DNA of 64,000 nt. Source: Lonepinella koalarum (GTDB lineage: Bacteria > Pseudomonadota > Gammaproteobacteria > Enterobacterales > Pasteurellaceae). Below are positions 46,220-53,907 of this stretch, piece by piece. A program made the position numbers and the translations under genes. Numbering within the stretch: position 1 is the stretch's first letter; every line of letters begins with the position of its first letter. Where the stretch lies: contig NZ_CP170642.1 of assembly GCF_042926695.1 (NCBI RefSeq), positions 1,054,001-1,118,000 of the forward strand, read 5' to 3'. A model generated the notes under the pieces. The model ran no database searches, was not told the origin of the DNA, and saw only the letters and a program-made list of their open reading frames with translations.

Positions 46220-46801
46220 TTTCTTGCTCCATAAGATTTAAGGTGGCTATTAACTCGTGGAAGTGCAGTAAATCCATAATAGAATAAATTGACCGCACTT
46301 CCGCCAATGTACAATAGCCTTTTGCTATTGGGGAAAAAATAAACCAATCGACTTGTGACTGGTTTATGGTGTTTGAGTTTGAGCTATCTTGATTGACTGA
46401 GGCATAAAGCTCAACAATCCGCCCCCAGTTTTCAAAAAAGGGGAAAATTGATAAACTAACCCCTCTTTTAATAACATCAATAAATGATGCGGATATTGTC
46501 CAAAATGTTTGTTAAATTGGTCTTTGATAAAATACTGCTTGCCATTTTCGTCTTGGGTTGCAATATGTCCCAATACCAAATCTTCCACAGTTTTTAACGC
46601 AGGATCACCTAATTGGGAAACCACCGCAGCCATCATTTTGGCTCCCAATTTTTGACCGCTCAATTCTTCATCTTTCCCAATGTTTAAATCTGTTTTACCT
46701 AACAAGGCAAGGGCATTTTTTAAAGTCTGCCATGAATTCAATGCATTAGCTGGGTGAAAAACATAGGTTTTATCATCTAAAGTTAATGTTTTGGTTTCCA
46801 T
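46182..46801 (-). CDS. Tail assembly chaperone, -1 frameshift product (G-GT type)
   Basis: The shorter product ends at 46364. At 46433-46439 the minus strand reads T_TTT_TTG in the chaperone frame, a legal X_XXY_YYZ slippery heptamer. From there the -1 frame is open for 83 codons to TGA 46184-46182, crossing the 144-base gap and the tape measure start. The extension begins ENWGRIVELYASVNQDS and later has CTLAEVRSIYSIMDLLHFHE, protein-like and soluble. A 206-residue fusion would result. This mirrors the lambda G-GT chaperones, which use the same position before the tape measure gene. Expression is inferred, not shown. Confidence 0.75.
46364..46801 (-). CDS. Tail assembly chaperone, short form
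   Basis: A 145-residue protein immediately before the tape measure gene and after the tail tube gene, the place of gpG/TAC chaperones. ETKTLTLDDKTYVFHPANALNSWQTLKNALALLGK opens it; HHLLMLLKEGLVYQFSPFLK lies at the slip site region. Downstream it has a -1 frame extension (see the overlapping feature). Confidence 0.78.
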   Translation of the reverse strand: METKTLTLDDKTYVFHPANALNSWQTLKNALALLGKTDLNIGKDEELSGQKLGAKMMAAVVSQLGDPALKTVEDLVLGHIATQDENGKQYFIKDQFNKHFGQYPHHLLMLLKEGLVYQFSPFLKTGGGLLSFMPQSIKIAQTQTP

Positions 46802-46804
46802 AAA

Positions 46805-47233
46805 TTACAATCCTTCTGCGAGATTTAAGTTCGCTTTTTCAAATTCAATTATAAATTCATTGGCATTATGCCCTTGTCCACGAGTAAGCGTTGGTGATGT
46901 GGTGAAATAACCATTTTGTGCAGTAAGTTGGTCGTCATTGAGTAAATCACGAATACTTAAGGTTATCGGGGTAAAGCCTTTCAAATCATTTTTTTGCTGA
47001 TTGTACAGTTTCATCAACTCTGCACTGTCTGGGCTATGCTGTTTAATTTTTAGCGTGAGTTTTCCTGAACGGTCGGCATTGCCAATAAATACGCCTGTGC
47101 CGTCTGCTCCCATGGTATAACCGCCGGCATCGGCATTAAACGCAAAGGCAATCACATCAGAGCCGTCCGCCCAGTCGCTGATTTTTGTGCCGTCAATTAA
47201 CACCACTACTTGTTTTGGATCGAATCGTTTCAT
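46805..47233 (-). CDS. Tail tube protein (DUF3277 type)
   Basis: A 142-residue tube protein. KQVVVLIDGTKISDWADGSDVIAF opens it; AGGYTMGADGTGVFIGNADRSGKLTLKIKQHSPD is the conserved beta-barrel core. It follows the sheath gene, the normal sheath-tube order. Confidence 0.82.
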   Translation of the reverse strand: MKRFDPKQVVVLIDGTKISDWADGSDVIAFAFNADAGGYTMGADGTGVFIGNADRSGKLTLKIKQHSPDSAELMKLYNQQKNDLKGFTPITLSIRDLLNDDQLTAQNGYFTTSPTLTRGQGHNANEFIIEFEKANLNLAEGL

Positions 47234-47265
47234 TGTTTTTTCCTTTTAAAATGAATGAAATTTAC

Positions 47266-47308
47266 ACCGCACTTTTGTTCACTGAACAAATGAACAAAAA
47301 AGTGCGGT
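47266..47308. repeat. Inverted uptake-signal pair between tube and sheath genes
   Basis: ACCGCACTTTTGTTC and GAACAAAAAAGTGCGGT form a stem of about 15 pairs with two extra A residues in one arm, around an 11-base loop. Both arms carry the uptake core. It may partly terminate or process the late mRNA; there is no U-tract after it on the minus strand. Confidence 0.7.
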
Positions 47309-47324
47309 CGTTTTTTGCCTAGTT

Positions 47325-48836
47325 TTAACGGCTAAAATTGATAATTACATCAGAACTGTGAATTGCACCGGCTAGTTTCACCGCTACTTGAATTGGGGTC
47401 GCTTTGCGTTGTTCACGATCGGATGTGGAAAGTGTTGACATGGGTGCTGCATAAATATAATAACCTTGTTCAAGGGTATCGCCTGTGACCAAATTACCGA
47501 AACTGTCTCCACTCCATACCCCTTTAGCAAATGCCCCGTTATTAATACCTTCTAAGCAGACTTTTTCCACCGCAGCCATTAAAATCACTTGCCCTTCGTC
47601 CGTTAATGGGATTTTGGTTGGTGATAAATACAAGCGAGAGAACACTTCTTTTTGCACTGCATCAGCGAACCAGTCTAAAATCACCACTTCATCAGCAAAT
47701 TTACCCCCTACTACGGTACCCTCAGCCAACATAGCTGAATCATCAAAGTAGGTGTACACATTCACACCTAAGCGTTTCGCTTTTTGGTACTCCGTGGCGG
47801 TAATATCATCAGCAGTAATGGTCGGTTGTGTTTTGAATTTGAGCGTAATGGTAGAACGGTTCGCACTGAAATTCACCGATAACAAGCGAGCCATCGCACT
47901 AGAGACAGGGTAGCTGTCGTTTTTATCAAACACGGCTAAAGTATGGTCTAATCCAGCGTCATATAATTTCTTAATAACGTTGGTACTGTTCCATTCTAAC
48001 TGTTCATTACGCAATACATTCAAGCCGAACAATTTTTTAGCGGTTTGTGACCAGTTCGCCACGGCGATAATTTGATCATCAGTAAGCTGTGCAGCAAATA
48101 ACACGCCATACCAGCTACTGTTCACATCAAGTGTGGCAATTAATGCTTCAACAGGACTTTCAGCTTCAATATACAAGCCATTCTGACCGATCTTTCGGCT
48201 AGCTTGTCCATCTTCCAGTTTGAGCATGCTTCCTAAATATTCACCGTCTTTTTTACTGTCTTCAGCATAGAAAATAAGGTTAGATTTGTCTTGCCCTGAA
48301 TTCGTGCTTGCCAATAAAAAACGATTCCCCATTTCATCATAGTTAATCGTCACATTAGTAAGCGAAACTGCGGTGAATTTTTCCTGAATTTTGGTAGCTA
48401 TCGAATCAAAATCAGTAGCATCTTGAAGATCCAAACCTGTCACATCATAATGGGTTTCGCCCACGGTTAAGCTAAAATACCCCGACTGAATTTGCTTAAA
48501 TTCTTCCAAAGTGGCTGACATCACACCGCCTTTTAATCCGTTATTAGTCGGATTGATTTGGCGTGATTCTTTTTGCCAACGACAGATAATCAATTGTTTG
48601 GCTCGTGGTTGTTGTGCAAAAAATGGCTGTGCTGCTTTGGCGGTTTCAGATGTGGAGCCAAATAAATTGACCACTTCGCTATAATCACTGACATACACAT
48701 AGCGAGTAGTGCCATCTGCAAAGGCGTTACCCGTTTCTGGGGTAAATAATGCTACGGTACCGAAGTCTTTACGGCTCGCTGCTTTCGGTACAGTATTGAG
48801 TTGAATATCAACAATGTTTGAAATAGATAAACTCAT
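47325..48836 (-). CDS. Tail sheath protein (DUF3383 type)
   Basis: A 503-residue protein of the DUF3383 family, taken as contractile sheath from its place before the tube gene. It opens with SLSISNIVDIQLNTVPKAASRKDFGT. The AKRLGVNVYTYFDD and DWFADAVQKEVFSRLYLSPTKIPLTDEGQ segments in the C-terminal half are the family core. Its presence makes this a myovirus. Confidence 0.82.
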   Translation of the reverse strand: MSLSISNIVDIQLNTVPKAASRKDFGTVALFTPETGNAFADGTTRYVYVSDYSEVVNLFGSTSETAKAAQPFFAQQPRAKQLIICRWQKESRQINPTNNGLKGGVMSATLEEFKQIQSGYFSLTVGETHYDVTGLDLQDATDFDSIATKIQEKFTAVSLTNVTINYDEMGNRFLLASTNSGQDKSNLIFYAEDSKKDGEYLGSMLKLEDGQASRKIGQNGLYIEAESPVEALIATLDVNSSWYGVLFAAQLTDDQIIAVANWSQTAKKLFGLNVLRNEQLEWNSTNVIKKLYDAGLDHTLAVFDKNDSYPVSSAMARLLSVNFSANRSTITLKFKTQPTITADDITATEYQKAKRLGVNVYTYFDDSAMLAEGTVVGGKFADEVVILDWFADAVQKEVFSRLYLSPTKIPLTDEGQVILMAAVEKVCLEGINNGAFAKGVWSGDSFGNLVTGDTLEQGYYIYAAPMSTLSTSDREQRKATPIQVAVKLAGAIHSSDVIINFSR

Positions 48837-49357
48837 CGTTTAGTTTCCTTATTAATTGAAATAGATTGAGAATTAGGGTGAATATCGACCGCTTGCGTGC
48901 GGAATAATAGGGCAATGACGCTGTGTTCATGGGTAATGGTTAAATCCATTTGCCCCCGTTCTTCATAGTCATAAGCCACGGTGGCAGAAAGATTGCGCAC
49001 ATCTGAACAGCTTAACAGCCCCCAGTTTTCCGCCCGAAAGGCATCTAAACAGCTTGAACTTTGTAATAGCGTTCGTAATTTCAGCATTAAGGCGATAGCA
49101 TTTTCACCGTAAGCAGAAATACTCACCAACGACTGGCAAGCGGTGTAGATAGTTTCAGTTTCATTGTCGCCGTCAAACTCACGCCTACTTGTGCCAATTT
49201 CTTGGCTAGTGGTTAAATCCACCGTGACAAAGGCATTGAGTTTGTCTACTTGGTGCTTTCGTCCTGAAAACACTAACTCATCAGGTAATGACAAAGCCGT
49301 CGCTACGATCTGACGCAGTTTCGCTATGTTGAACTGCGAGAGCGTGGTAGTAGCCAT
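48833..49357 (-). CDS. Phage neck/tail-terminator protein (gp12-like)
   Basis: A 174-residue protein before the sheath gene, the usual place for tail terminator proteins. LPDELVFSGRKHQVDKLNAFVTVDLTTSQEIGTSRREFDG and NAIALMLKLRTLLQS fit the LIC_12616/gp12-like neck family. The start overlaps the previous coding end by 77 bases in another frame. Confidence 0.65.
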   Translation of the reverse strand: MATTTLSQFNIAKLRQIVATALSLPDELVFSGRKHQVDKLNAFVTVDLTTSQEIGTSRREFDGDNETETIYTACQSLVSISAYGENAIALMLKLRTLLQSSSCLDAFRAENWGLLSCSDVRNLSATVAYDYEERGQMDLTITHEHSVIALLFRTQAVDIHPNSQSISINKETKR

Positions 49358-49631
49358 AATCCCCCCAATTGGAAAAAGTGCGGATCTTATATTGAACGTT
49401 TTGAATTTCCACCAAATCGCCGATATTCACCGATTCCAGTAAATACAGTTTAAAGGTCGGATAAAAACGCTCCCCCTCGGGTAACAGCTCTAAATCATTT
49501 GGCGTAGTCGGTGTGACAATCGCTGTGATAAGCTGTTTTTCTTCGCTATATTCTCCATTTTCAAGGCGTTTAATGTGATAAATCCCTTGTTTAAAATGAC
49601 TGGAACGAAAGCGTGCTTTTTGGTTAATCAT
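49281..49631 (-). CDS. Head-tail joining protein
   Basis: A 116-residue protein in the head-tail connector block. QGIYHIKRLENGEYSEEKQLITAIVTPTTPNDLELLPEGER and LVEIQNVQYKIRTFSNWGDYG look like a small beta-barrel head completion protein. No closer assignment. Confidence 0.55.
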   Translation of the reverse strand: MINQKARFRSSHFKQGIYHIKRLENGEYSEEKQLITAIVTPTTPNDLELLPEGERFYPTFKLYLLESVNIGDLVEIQNVQYKIRTFSNWGDYGYYHALAVQHSETASDRSDGFVIT

Positions 49632-50071
49632 TTCACGATCCCCCTGATAGATTGACGAAGTTTGCCAGTATCAATTAATGGCTTGCTGGATCCTTTACGT
49701 TTAATCGTTGCTTTCGCATTCGGTGTCCAACTACCATTCACCATATTTGAACGTACATCACCGACCACCATTTCAGCCAAACGTCCGTAAGCGGTTTCAG
49801 CATCCAATCCGTCACGAATTAACTCTGTCAAAAATTCGGTGTATTTCTGCTGATTTTCTGCCAGTGTTTGGCGAAGAAACGGACGGCTAGGAATATGTTC
49901 ATTACCAAATTCTAGTACCGCAGCAAGCGTCGCCATATTGATACTTGAACCATCCACAAAAGGATTATCGTCCACTGGCAAGCCCACATAAGCCGACTTT
50001 GCTTTCAGTTCTGCCAATCGCTCAGCCAACGTATTTAAGCCGTTGCCGTTGTGTTGCATAGAAACTGTCAT
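49628..50071 (-). CDS. HK97 gp10-like head-tail/neck protein
   Basis: A 147-residue protein. TLAAVLEFGNEHIPSRPFLRQTL and LIDTGKLRQSIRGIV are hallmarks of HK97 gp10-like tail completion proteins. The ATG at 50071 shares its A with the stop codon of the upstream gene; a GTG one codon earlier is less likely. Confidence 0.78.
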   Translation of the reverse strand: MTVSMQHNGNGLNTLAERLAELKAKSAYVGLPVDDNPFVDGSSINMATLAAVLEFGNEHIPSRPFLRQTLAENQQKYTEFLTELIRDGLDAETAYGRLAEMVVGDVRSNMVNGSWTPNAKATIKRKGSSKPLIDTGKLRQSIRGIVK

Positions 50072-50427
50072 CACACCACCATAAACCCGACACCGACCAG
50101 TTTACGCAATCGCAGATATTCCTGCCCGTAAGCCGTGGTGCGGTAAAATTCATCGCTTTGAACTGTGCTTGATTGAGCATAACTTACCGATAAATCCCCC
50201 ACACTTTCGGCGGTTAATTCACGCTGTGGATTGCCGTTATCTTCCGCCGTCCATTGATTGAGCGTAAGCAGATGGGCGGTTAATGCCAAACCGCCACGCT
50301 CATACAATTTGCCCCAACGGTTTTTGTCCATTTCGGCAAAGGCATCCGATAAAAAAAGCTCAATGATAGATTCACCGAGCTTTTCAAATTGCGGATAACG
50401 CTGTAAAAAGTCTGTTACGGTTGGCAT
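50071..50427 (-). CDS. Head-tail connector (DUF4054)
   Basis: A 118-residue helical connector just after the major capsid gene. VTDFLQRYPQFEKLGESIIELFLSDAFAEMDKNRWG and GDLSVSYAQSSTVQSDEFYRTTAYGQEYLRLRK are the DUF4054 signature ends. Confidence 0.78.
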   Translation of the reverse strand: MPTVTDFLQRYPQFEKLGESIIELFLSDAFAEMDKNRWGKLYERGGLALTAHLLTLNQWTAEDNGNPQRELTAESVGDLSVSYAQSSTVQSDEFYRTTAYGQEYLRLRKLVGVGFMVV

Positions 50428-50435
50428 AGCTCCCC

Positions 50436-51347
50436 CTAGTAATCTACATACATGGCAGATTGCGGTTCTTTGAATGTGACCCCACCAAATACCATTTTTA
50501 AGCCTGATTCATAGGTCATAATGCCTTTTTTCATCGCACCTAAAACGGTTGGAGATTGTGGCACGTCCATTGACACATAGTTTTGGTCGTTAATGTAAGC
50601 AATAGCACGGTGTTTACCACTGGTTACCAAGGTACCGAAATCAGACGGTAAGGCTTTAATGCTCACCGCTTTACCTGCTGCACCGCTTAACACTTTATTC
50701 AAGTGATCAAGAGCGGTCGTGTCATTAATGGCATTGTCACGAGTGAGTAACCCTAGATGTGCGTAATCCATGGCATCAATAGCAAAGGTATTCGGTGCGT
50801 CAATGCGGTAGGTTTTTTCTAACGCACGTAAAAATAATTCTTCAAAGAACTGTACGCTTTCTTCAAAGGTCATTGCACTGATTGCTTTTTTCAAGGTTGG
50901 GCTATAAATTTCCACATCAGGAGAATTTAACAAGCCTTTCAAGCGAGTATCTTGTGCGTGACCTAAGAACGCCACTTTTTGCAACGTTTGGTGAGCGTTT
51001 TGGTTTAACGCCATGATTTTTTGTGTATCTAAATTCACGCCTAACGCCGCTGCTTTTGCGAGCTCAATTTCTTGCCATTGTACGGTTTTCGCCCACGTCA
51101 CCACTGGTGTACGGCTATGGGAGAACGTTACGCCCACTTGGTCAAAGTTGTTAGTGTTGTAGGTGATTAAGCCTGTATCTAAATCCCCTGTAATGTCCGC
51201 TGAAAAGTGAACACGTTCATCCATTAATGGACTGCCCGAACCGTCCACATAAACGAACTGCGGAAACACAATTTCAGGGTATTTAGTTTGGTTAATCTGT
51301 TTACTGACTTCGGTCAGTGCGGTTTTTAAAATATTAATATGTGGCAT
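50436..51347 (-). CDS. Major capsid protein (DUF2184 type)
   Basis: A 303-residue coat protein of the DUF2184 family, a HK97-fold branch. WAKTVQWQEIELAKAAALGVNLDTQKIMALNQN (spine helix) and the closing KKGIMTYESGLKMVFGGVTFKEPQSAMYVDY are typical. It has strong codon regularity and a clean GGGGGAGC ribosome site. Confidence 0.83.
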   Translation of the reverse strand: MPHINILKTALTEVSKQINQTKYPEIVFPQFVYVDGSGSPLMDERVHFSADITGDLDTGLITYNTNNFDQVGVTFSHSRTPVVTWAKTVQWQEIELAKAAALGVNLDTQKIMALNQNAHQTLQKVAFLGHAQDTRLKGLLNSPDVEIYSPTLKKAISAMTFEESVQFFEELFLRALEKTYRIDAPNTFAIDAMDYAHLGLLTRDNAINDTTALDHLNKVLSGAAGKAVSIKALPSDFGTLVTSGKHRAIAYINDQNYVSMDVPQSPTVLGAMKKGIMTYESGLKMVFGGVTFKEPQSAMYVDY

Positions 51348-51382
51348 AGTTTTAAACTCCTATTTAACGCCTGTTTCTAACA

Positions 51383-51832
51383 CTATAGACGAGTGATTTC
51401 AGCTAATTGACCGGCAACCGTAATCACGGTGTAATCGGTGGCAATGCCGTTGGTTGCATCCGCTTTGGCTTGAATTTGCCCTACCAGTTTTTCACCATTC
51501 GCCACGGCAACGACAACGACTTTGTTACCCCGAGCTACGGTTTCCCCTTTGGCAATTTCTACCCAAATACTATCAGCAGTGCCAATGTGCATCACATCGC
51601 ATAATTCGCCTTTAGCGGTTTCGTCTTTAATCACGGTGCGAACCACTACACCTGCGACCGTATCGGTTTTCGCCGTTAAAGCAGTAACGCCAGTAGCCGA
51701 TAACGCCACAAAACGTCCTGCCACTAACGGCGTATCTCCTGAATTCATATAAGCTACGGTTTTAGAATTAGCTAAACCGCCTTTACCGATATCCCCTGCG
51801 GTGGCAACCGCTGTATGTCTTGCGTAACTCAT
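51383..51832 (-). CDS. Capsid decoration/cement protein
   Basis: A 149-residue beta-rich protein upstream of the major capsid gene, equivalent to Gp24-like cement proteins. GRFVALSATGVTALTAKTDTVAGVVVRTVIKDETAKGE is the typical core. It shares one base with the DUF2213 coding end. Confidence 0.7.
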   Translation of the reverse strand: MSYARHTAVATAGDIGKGGLANSKTVAYMNSGDTPLVAGRFVALSATGVTALTAKTDTVAGVVVRTVIKDETAKGELCDVMHIGTADSIWVEIAKGETVARGNKVVVVAVANGEKLVGQIQAKADATNGIATDYTVITVAGQLAEITRL

Positions 51833-52938
51833 TATTTTGCTCCTTGTTGGTTGTAAGTATTAAAATCTAAGCCTGTATTTTCTGGCTTGTGGTCAGTGAG
51901 CAACACATCGCCAATGGCTTTATCATTAAGTTTTTTCGCTGTGGCTTTCGCCGCTTTGTAAGCACCGTTTAATTCAGCATCGGATAATTTCGCTGCTTCG
52001 TCTTGGGTAAAAATCCCTGTGGCAACCACGGCTTGACGTTGAATGTCTTGCACTGTGGCATTATCCGCAAAAGTCACATTCGCAAAGCTCACTTTGGCAT
52101 CGGCAAGCGTGGTAGCTCGCACGCTTTCCACATCGGCTTTGGCTTTTTCATCTTTGAGTTTTTGATTTTCCGCTTTCAATTGTGCGATTTCAGCGGTTAA
52201 GGCTTCGTCTTTCACGCTTGCTTTCTCCTTAGTTTCCTTTTCGGGCTCTTCGGTTGTTGGTTTTTCCTTTGCTTTTGACTCAGGGGTTTTGTTGTCAGAT
52301 TCAGGCTTTTCTTTGCCGTCTTCTGCCTTTTCTTTTTCTTCCACTTCTTTTGCCTGTTCGTCAGTGAGTTTTGTGCCGAACACGCTCAAAAGTGCGTCTA
52401 AGAATTTGCGAGTTGTACTCATTGGCTTTTCTCCATCGGCTAACTTGACTGACTTACCGCAACGACCATTAGCCACAATCGCCACGTGGTTACCCACCAT
52501 GGGCAACATTTCGTAATCGGCGGTTGGTTGCGTGCTTTTTTGTACATCGCAACGATAACCGCAAGATAATTCTTGTATTCCGCTATCCTGAATAGCCTTG
52601 ATAGCGTTCTCGTCATAAATCCATGCTTCCCCTGCCAACATATCGCCGTCACGTTTAACGTTTCGCACTGTTCCCACGGCAAGCGTTTTCCAGTTTTTCG
52701 CCGTTACGTCATCGGCAGGGTGTCCAAGCGTAATCGGCACACCGTCAAAACTTTGAATTGTGCTATCGGAAAATAGCGACTGCTCCGTGCGTGCCACTTT
52801 CTTAAAACCGTCTTCATTCAAGCCCAGTTCTTTAGCATGGTAGTCATACACGCCAATTTTAGAAAGCGTGGCGGGAACGACTAAATAACCGTCTTTGGTA
52901 AAAGTGCGGTGTGAATTTGTTTTGTCTGTGAATTTCAT
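51832..52938 (-). CDS. DUF2213 capsid maturation protease/scaffold
   Basis: A 368-residue protein. The N-terminal half is DUF2213: ARTEQSLFSDSTIQSFDGVPITLGHP, then GMQELSCGYRCD-like stretches. The C-terminal part is a charged K/E-rich region (residues about 190-290) with a coiled coil (IAQLKAENQKLKDEKAK), as expected of a scaffold. Protease activity is inferred from the family. The ATG at 52938 follows AGGGTGGTAACA; an in-frame TTG 18 bases upstream is rejected. Confidence 0.75.
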   Translation of the reverse strand: MKFTDKTNSHRTFTKDGYLVVPATLSKIGVYDYHAKELGLNEDGFKKVARTEQSLFSDSTIQSFDGVPITLGHPADDVTAKNWKTLAVGTVRNVKRDGDMLAGEAWIYDENAIKAIQDSGIQELSCGYRCDVQKSTQPTADYEMLPMVGNHVAIVANGRCGKSVKLADGEKPMSTTRKFLDALLSVFGTKLTDEQAKEVEEKEKAEDGKEKPESDNKTPESKAKEKPTTEEPEKETKEKASVKDEALTAEIAQLKAENQKLKDEKAKADVESVRATTLADAKVSFANVTFADNATVQDIQRQAVVATGIFTQDEAAKLSDAELNGAYKAAKATAKKLNDKAIGDVLLTDHKPENTGLDFNTYNQQGAK

Positions 52939-52940
52939 TG

Positions 52941-53057
52941 TTACCACCCTTGACAACCTTTAATAACATAAGCAACAAATAGAAGAAGTGCGATAAAATC
53001 AAAATCAATATGGATTTTGATATTCAGGTGGCGATTTTTGATTTTCATTTCGCTCAT
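52941..53057 (-). CDS. Small membrane protein, 38 residues
   Basis: Not a recognised family. The frame opens at ATG 53057 after AGGAAACCCT and ends TAA 52943-52941, two bases before the DUF2213 ATG, so the genes are coupled. After a basic N-terminus (MSEMKIKNRHLNIK) there is one hydrophobic segment, IALLLFVAYVIKG. The strong ribosome site and tight spacing argue that it is real. Confidence 0.6.
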   Translation of the reverse strand: MSEMKIKNRHLNIKIHIDFDFIALLLFVAYVIKGCQGW

Positions 53058-53070
53058 AGGGTTTCCTTGC

Positions 53071-53233
53071 TTAGCGTAATATTTGAATGAGTTTTGTGAT
53101 TTCTTTGATTAACTTAGGTAAAACAAAGATAAACACAGGAAGAGAAACGGCAAACGGCAAACGCCATTTGCCACAAGCCGTATTGCATAATTAACTCCTT
53201 GATTAAAGGTAAAATTAAGGGTACAATTTCCAT
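53071..53233 (-). pseudogene. Small membrane ORF broken by a 7-bp tandem duplication
   Basis: The ATG at 53233 (SD AAGGAGTAATTAACG) and one at 53188 (SD AAGGAGTTAATT) are in one frame, which stops at 53114 after a cysteine-rich stretch. Removing one of two tandem GTTTGCC units (53149-53162) joins it to a frame ending SLPVFIFVLPKLIKEITK and running to 53071, a normal amphipathic membrane protein. The repeat is thus the likely lesion. Confidence 0.5.
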
Positions 53234-53274
53234 CGTTAATTACTCCTTGAGTGTTGAAAGTGGTTAAGGGGTAT

Positions 53275-53307
53275 AAAAAAACGAGAGTTTGCGGCTCTCG
53301 TTTTTTT
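53275..53307 (-). terminator. Terminator in the head module
   Basis: ACGAGAG/CTCTCGT stem (53281-53301) flanked by A6 and T8 runs; on the minus strand TTTTTTTATA follows. It lies after the small ORF ending at 53323 and could attenuate transcription into the downstream head genes. Confidence 0.75.
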
Positions 53308-53322
53308 TGTTTTTGTGTAAAG

Positions 53323-53463
53323 TTATTTAAAAAACAATGCTAATAAATCAGGTAGTAACCACAATAAAACACCTAAAATAGTGGCTATTCCTACACAGCA
53401 GAAGAAAAATTTAATCCCAAATGAAATGTCTTGCCCTGCTTTATCTGCACCTTGTTCGCTCAT
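53323..53463 (-). CDS. Small membrane protein, 46 residues
   Basis: The start at 53463 (MSEQGADKAGQDISFGIKF) has a near-perfect TAGGAGGCAAT ribosome site. An in-frame start at 53529 would add 22 residues but has no clear site. One long hydrophobic segment, FCCVGIATILGVLLWLLPDLLALFF, spans the membrane. Unknown function; it lies between two terminators. Confidence 0.55.
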   Translation of the reverse strand: MSEQGADKAGQDISFGIKFFFCCVGIATILGVLLWLLPDLLALFFK

Positions 53464-53567
53464 ATTGCCTCCTATTTTTAGGCTCGCAAATAACTTGCCT
53501 AGAAAACTTGTTCTGTTATACTTAGTCATAATTTATTTAGTCATTCCTGTTTAATGATTAAATGAAA

Positions 53568-53598
53568 AAACCCCGGAAGCGGCTAACTTTCGGGGTTT
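53568..53598 (-). terminator. Terminator after the 97-residue gene
   Basis: AAACCCCG/CGGGGTTT stem enclosing a partly paired loop, followed on the minus strand by TTTTTTCATT, 16 bases after the stop codon at 53614. Confidence 0.8.
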
Positions 53599-53613
53599 GT
53601 TTTTGTTGCGTTA

Positions 53614-53907
53614 TCAATCTTTCGTTTTCAAATTCCGCAAATGTTTAATTTGTTGTTCAACGGTTAAATCATAATTATCTGTAATACGACGATAATACTC
53701 TATGGCATAAGGATTTGTTTCAAGATCGTGAATTTTTTGAGCTATTTCGGCTTGTGTTGGATCTTCTTCGATCTCATTTTCATCATCTTCAAATTCCTGT
53801 TCGCATTCTTGCATATATTTACGCCATTTTGTGAGATCATCACCATACCCAAAAATAACCGCAAGCTCTCGTTGTCGCTCAATAGGCAAATCTAAAGACG
53901 AACCCAT
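53614..53907 (-). CDS. Hypothetical acidic phage protein
   Basis: A 97-residue protein, not recognised. LPIERQRELAVIFGYGDDLTKWRKYMQECEQEFEDDENEIEED is strongly acidic, followed by YAIEYYRRITDNYDLTVEQQIKHLRN. It overlaps the minor head gene by one base and may be a partner or immunity protein for the ADP-ribosyltransferase domain encoded just upstream; that is only inference from position. Confidence 0.6.
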   Translation of the reverse strand: MGSSLDLPIERQRELAVIFGYGDDLTKWRKYMQECEQEFEDDENEIEEDPTQAEIAQKIHDLETNPYAIEYYRRITDNYDLTVEQQIKHLRNLKTKD

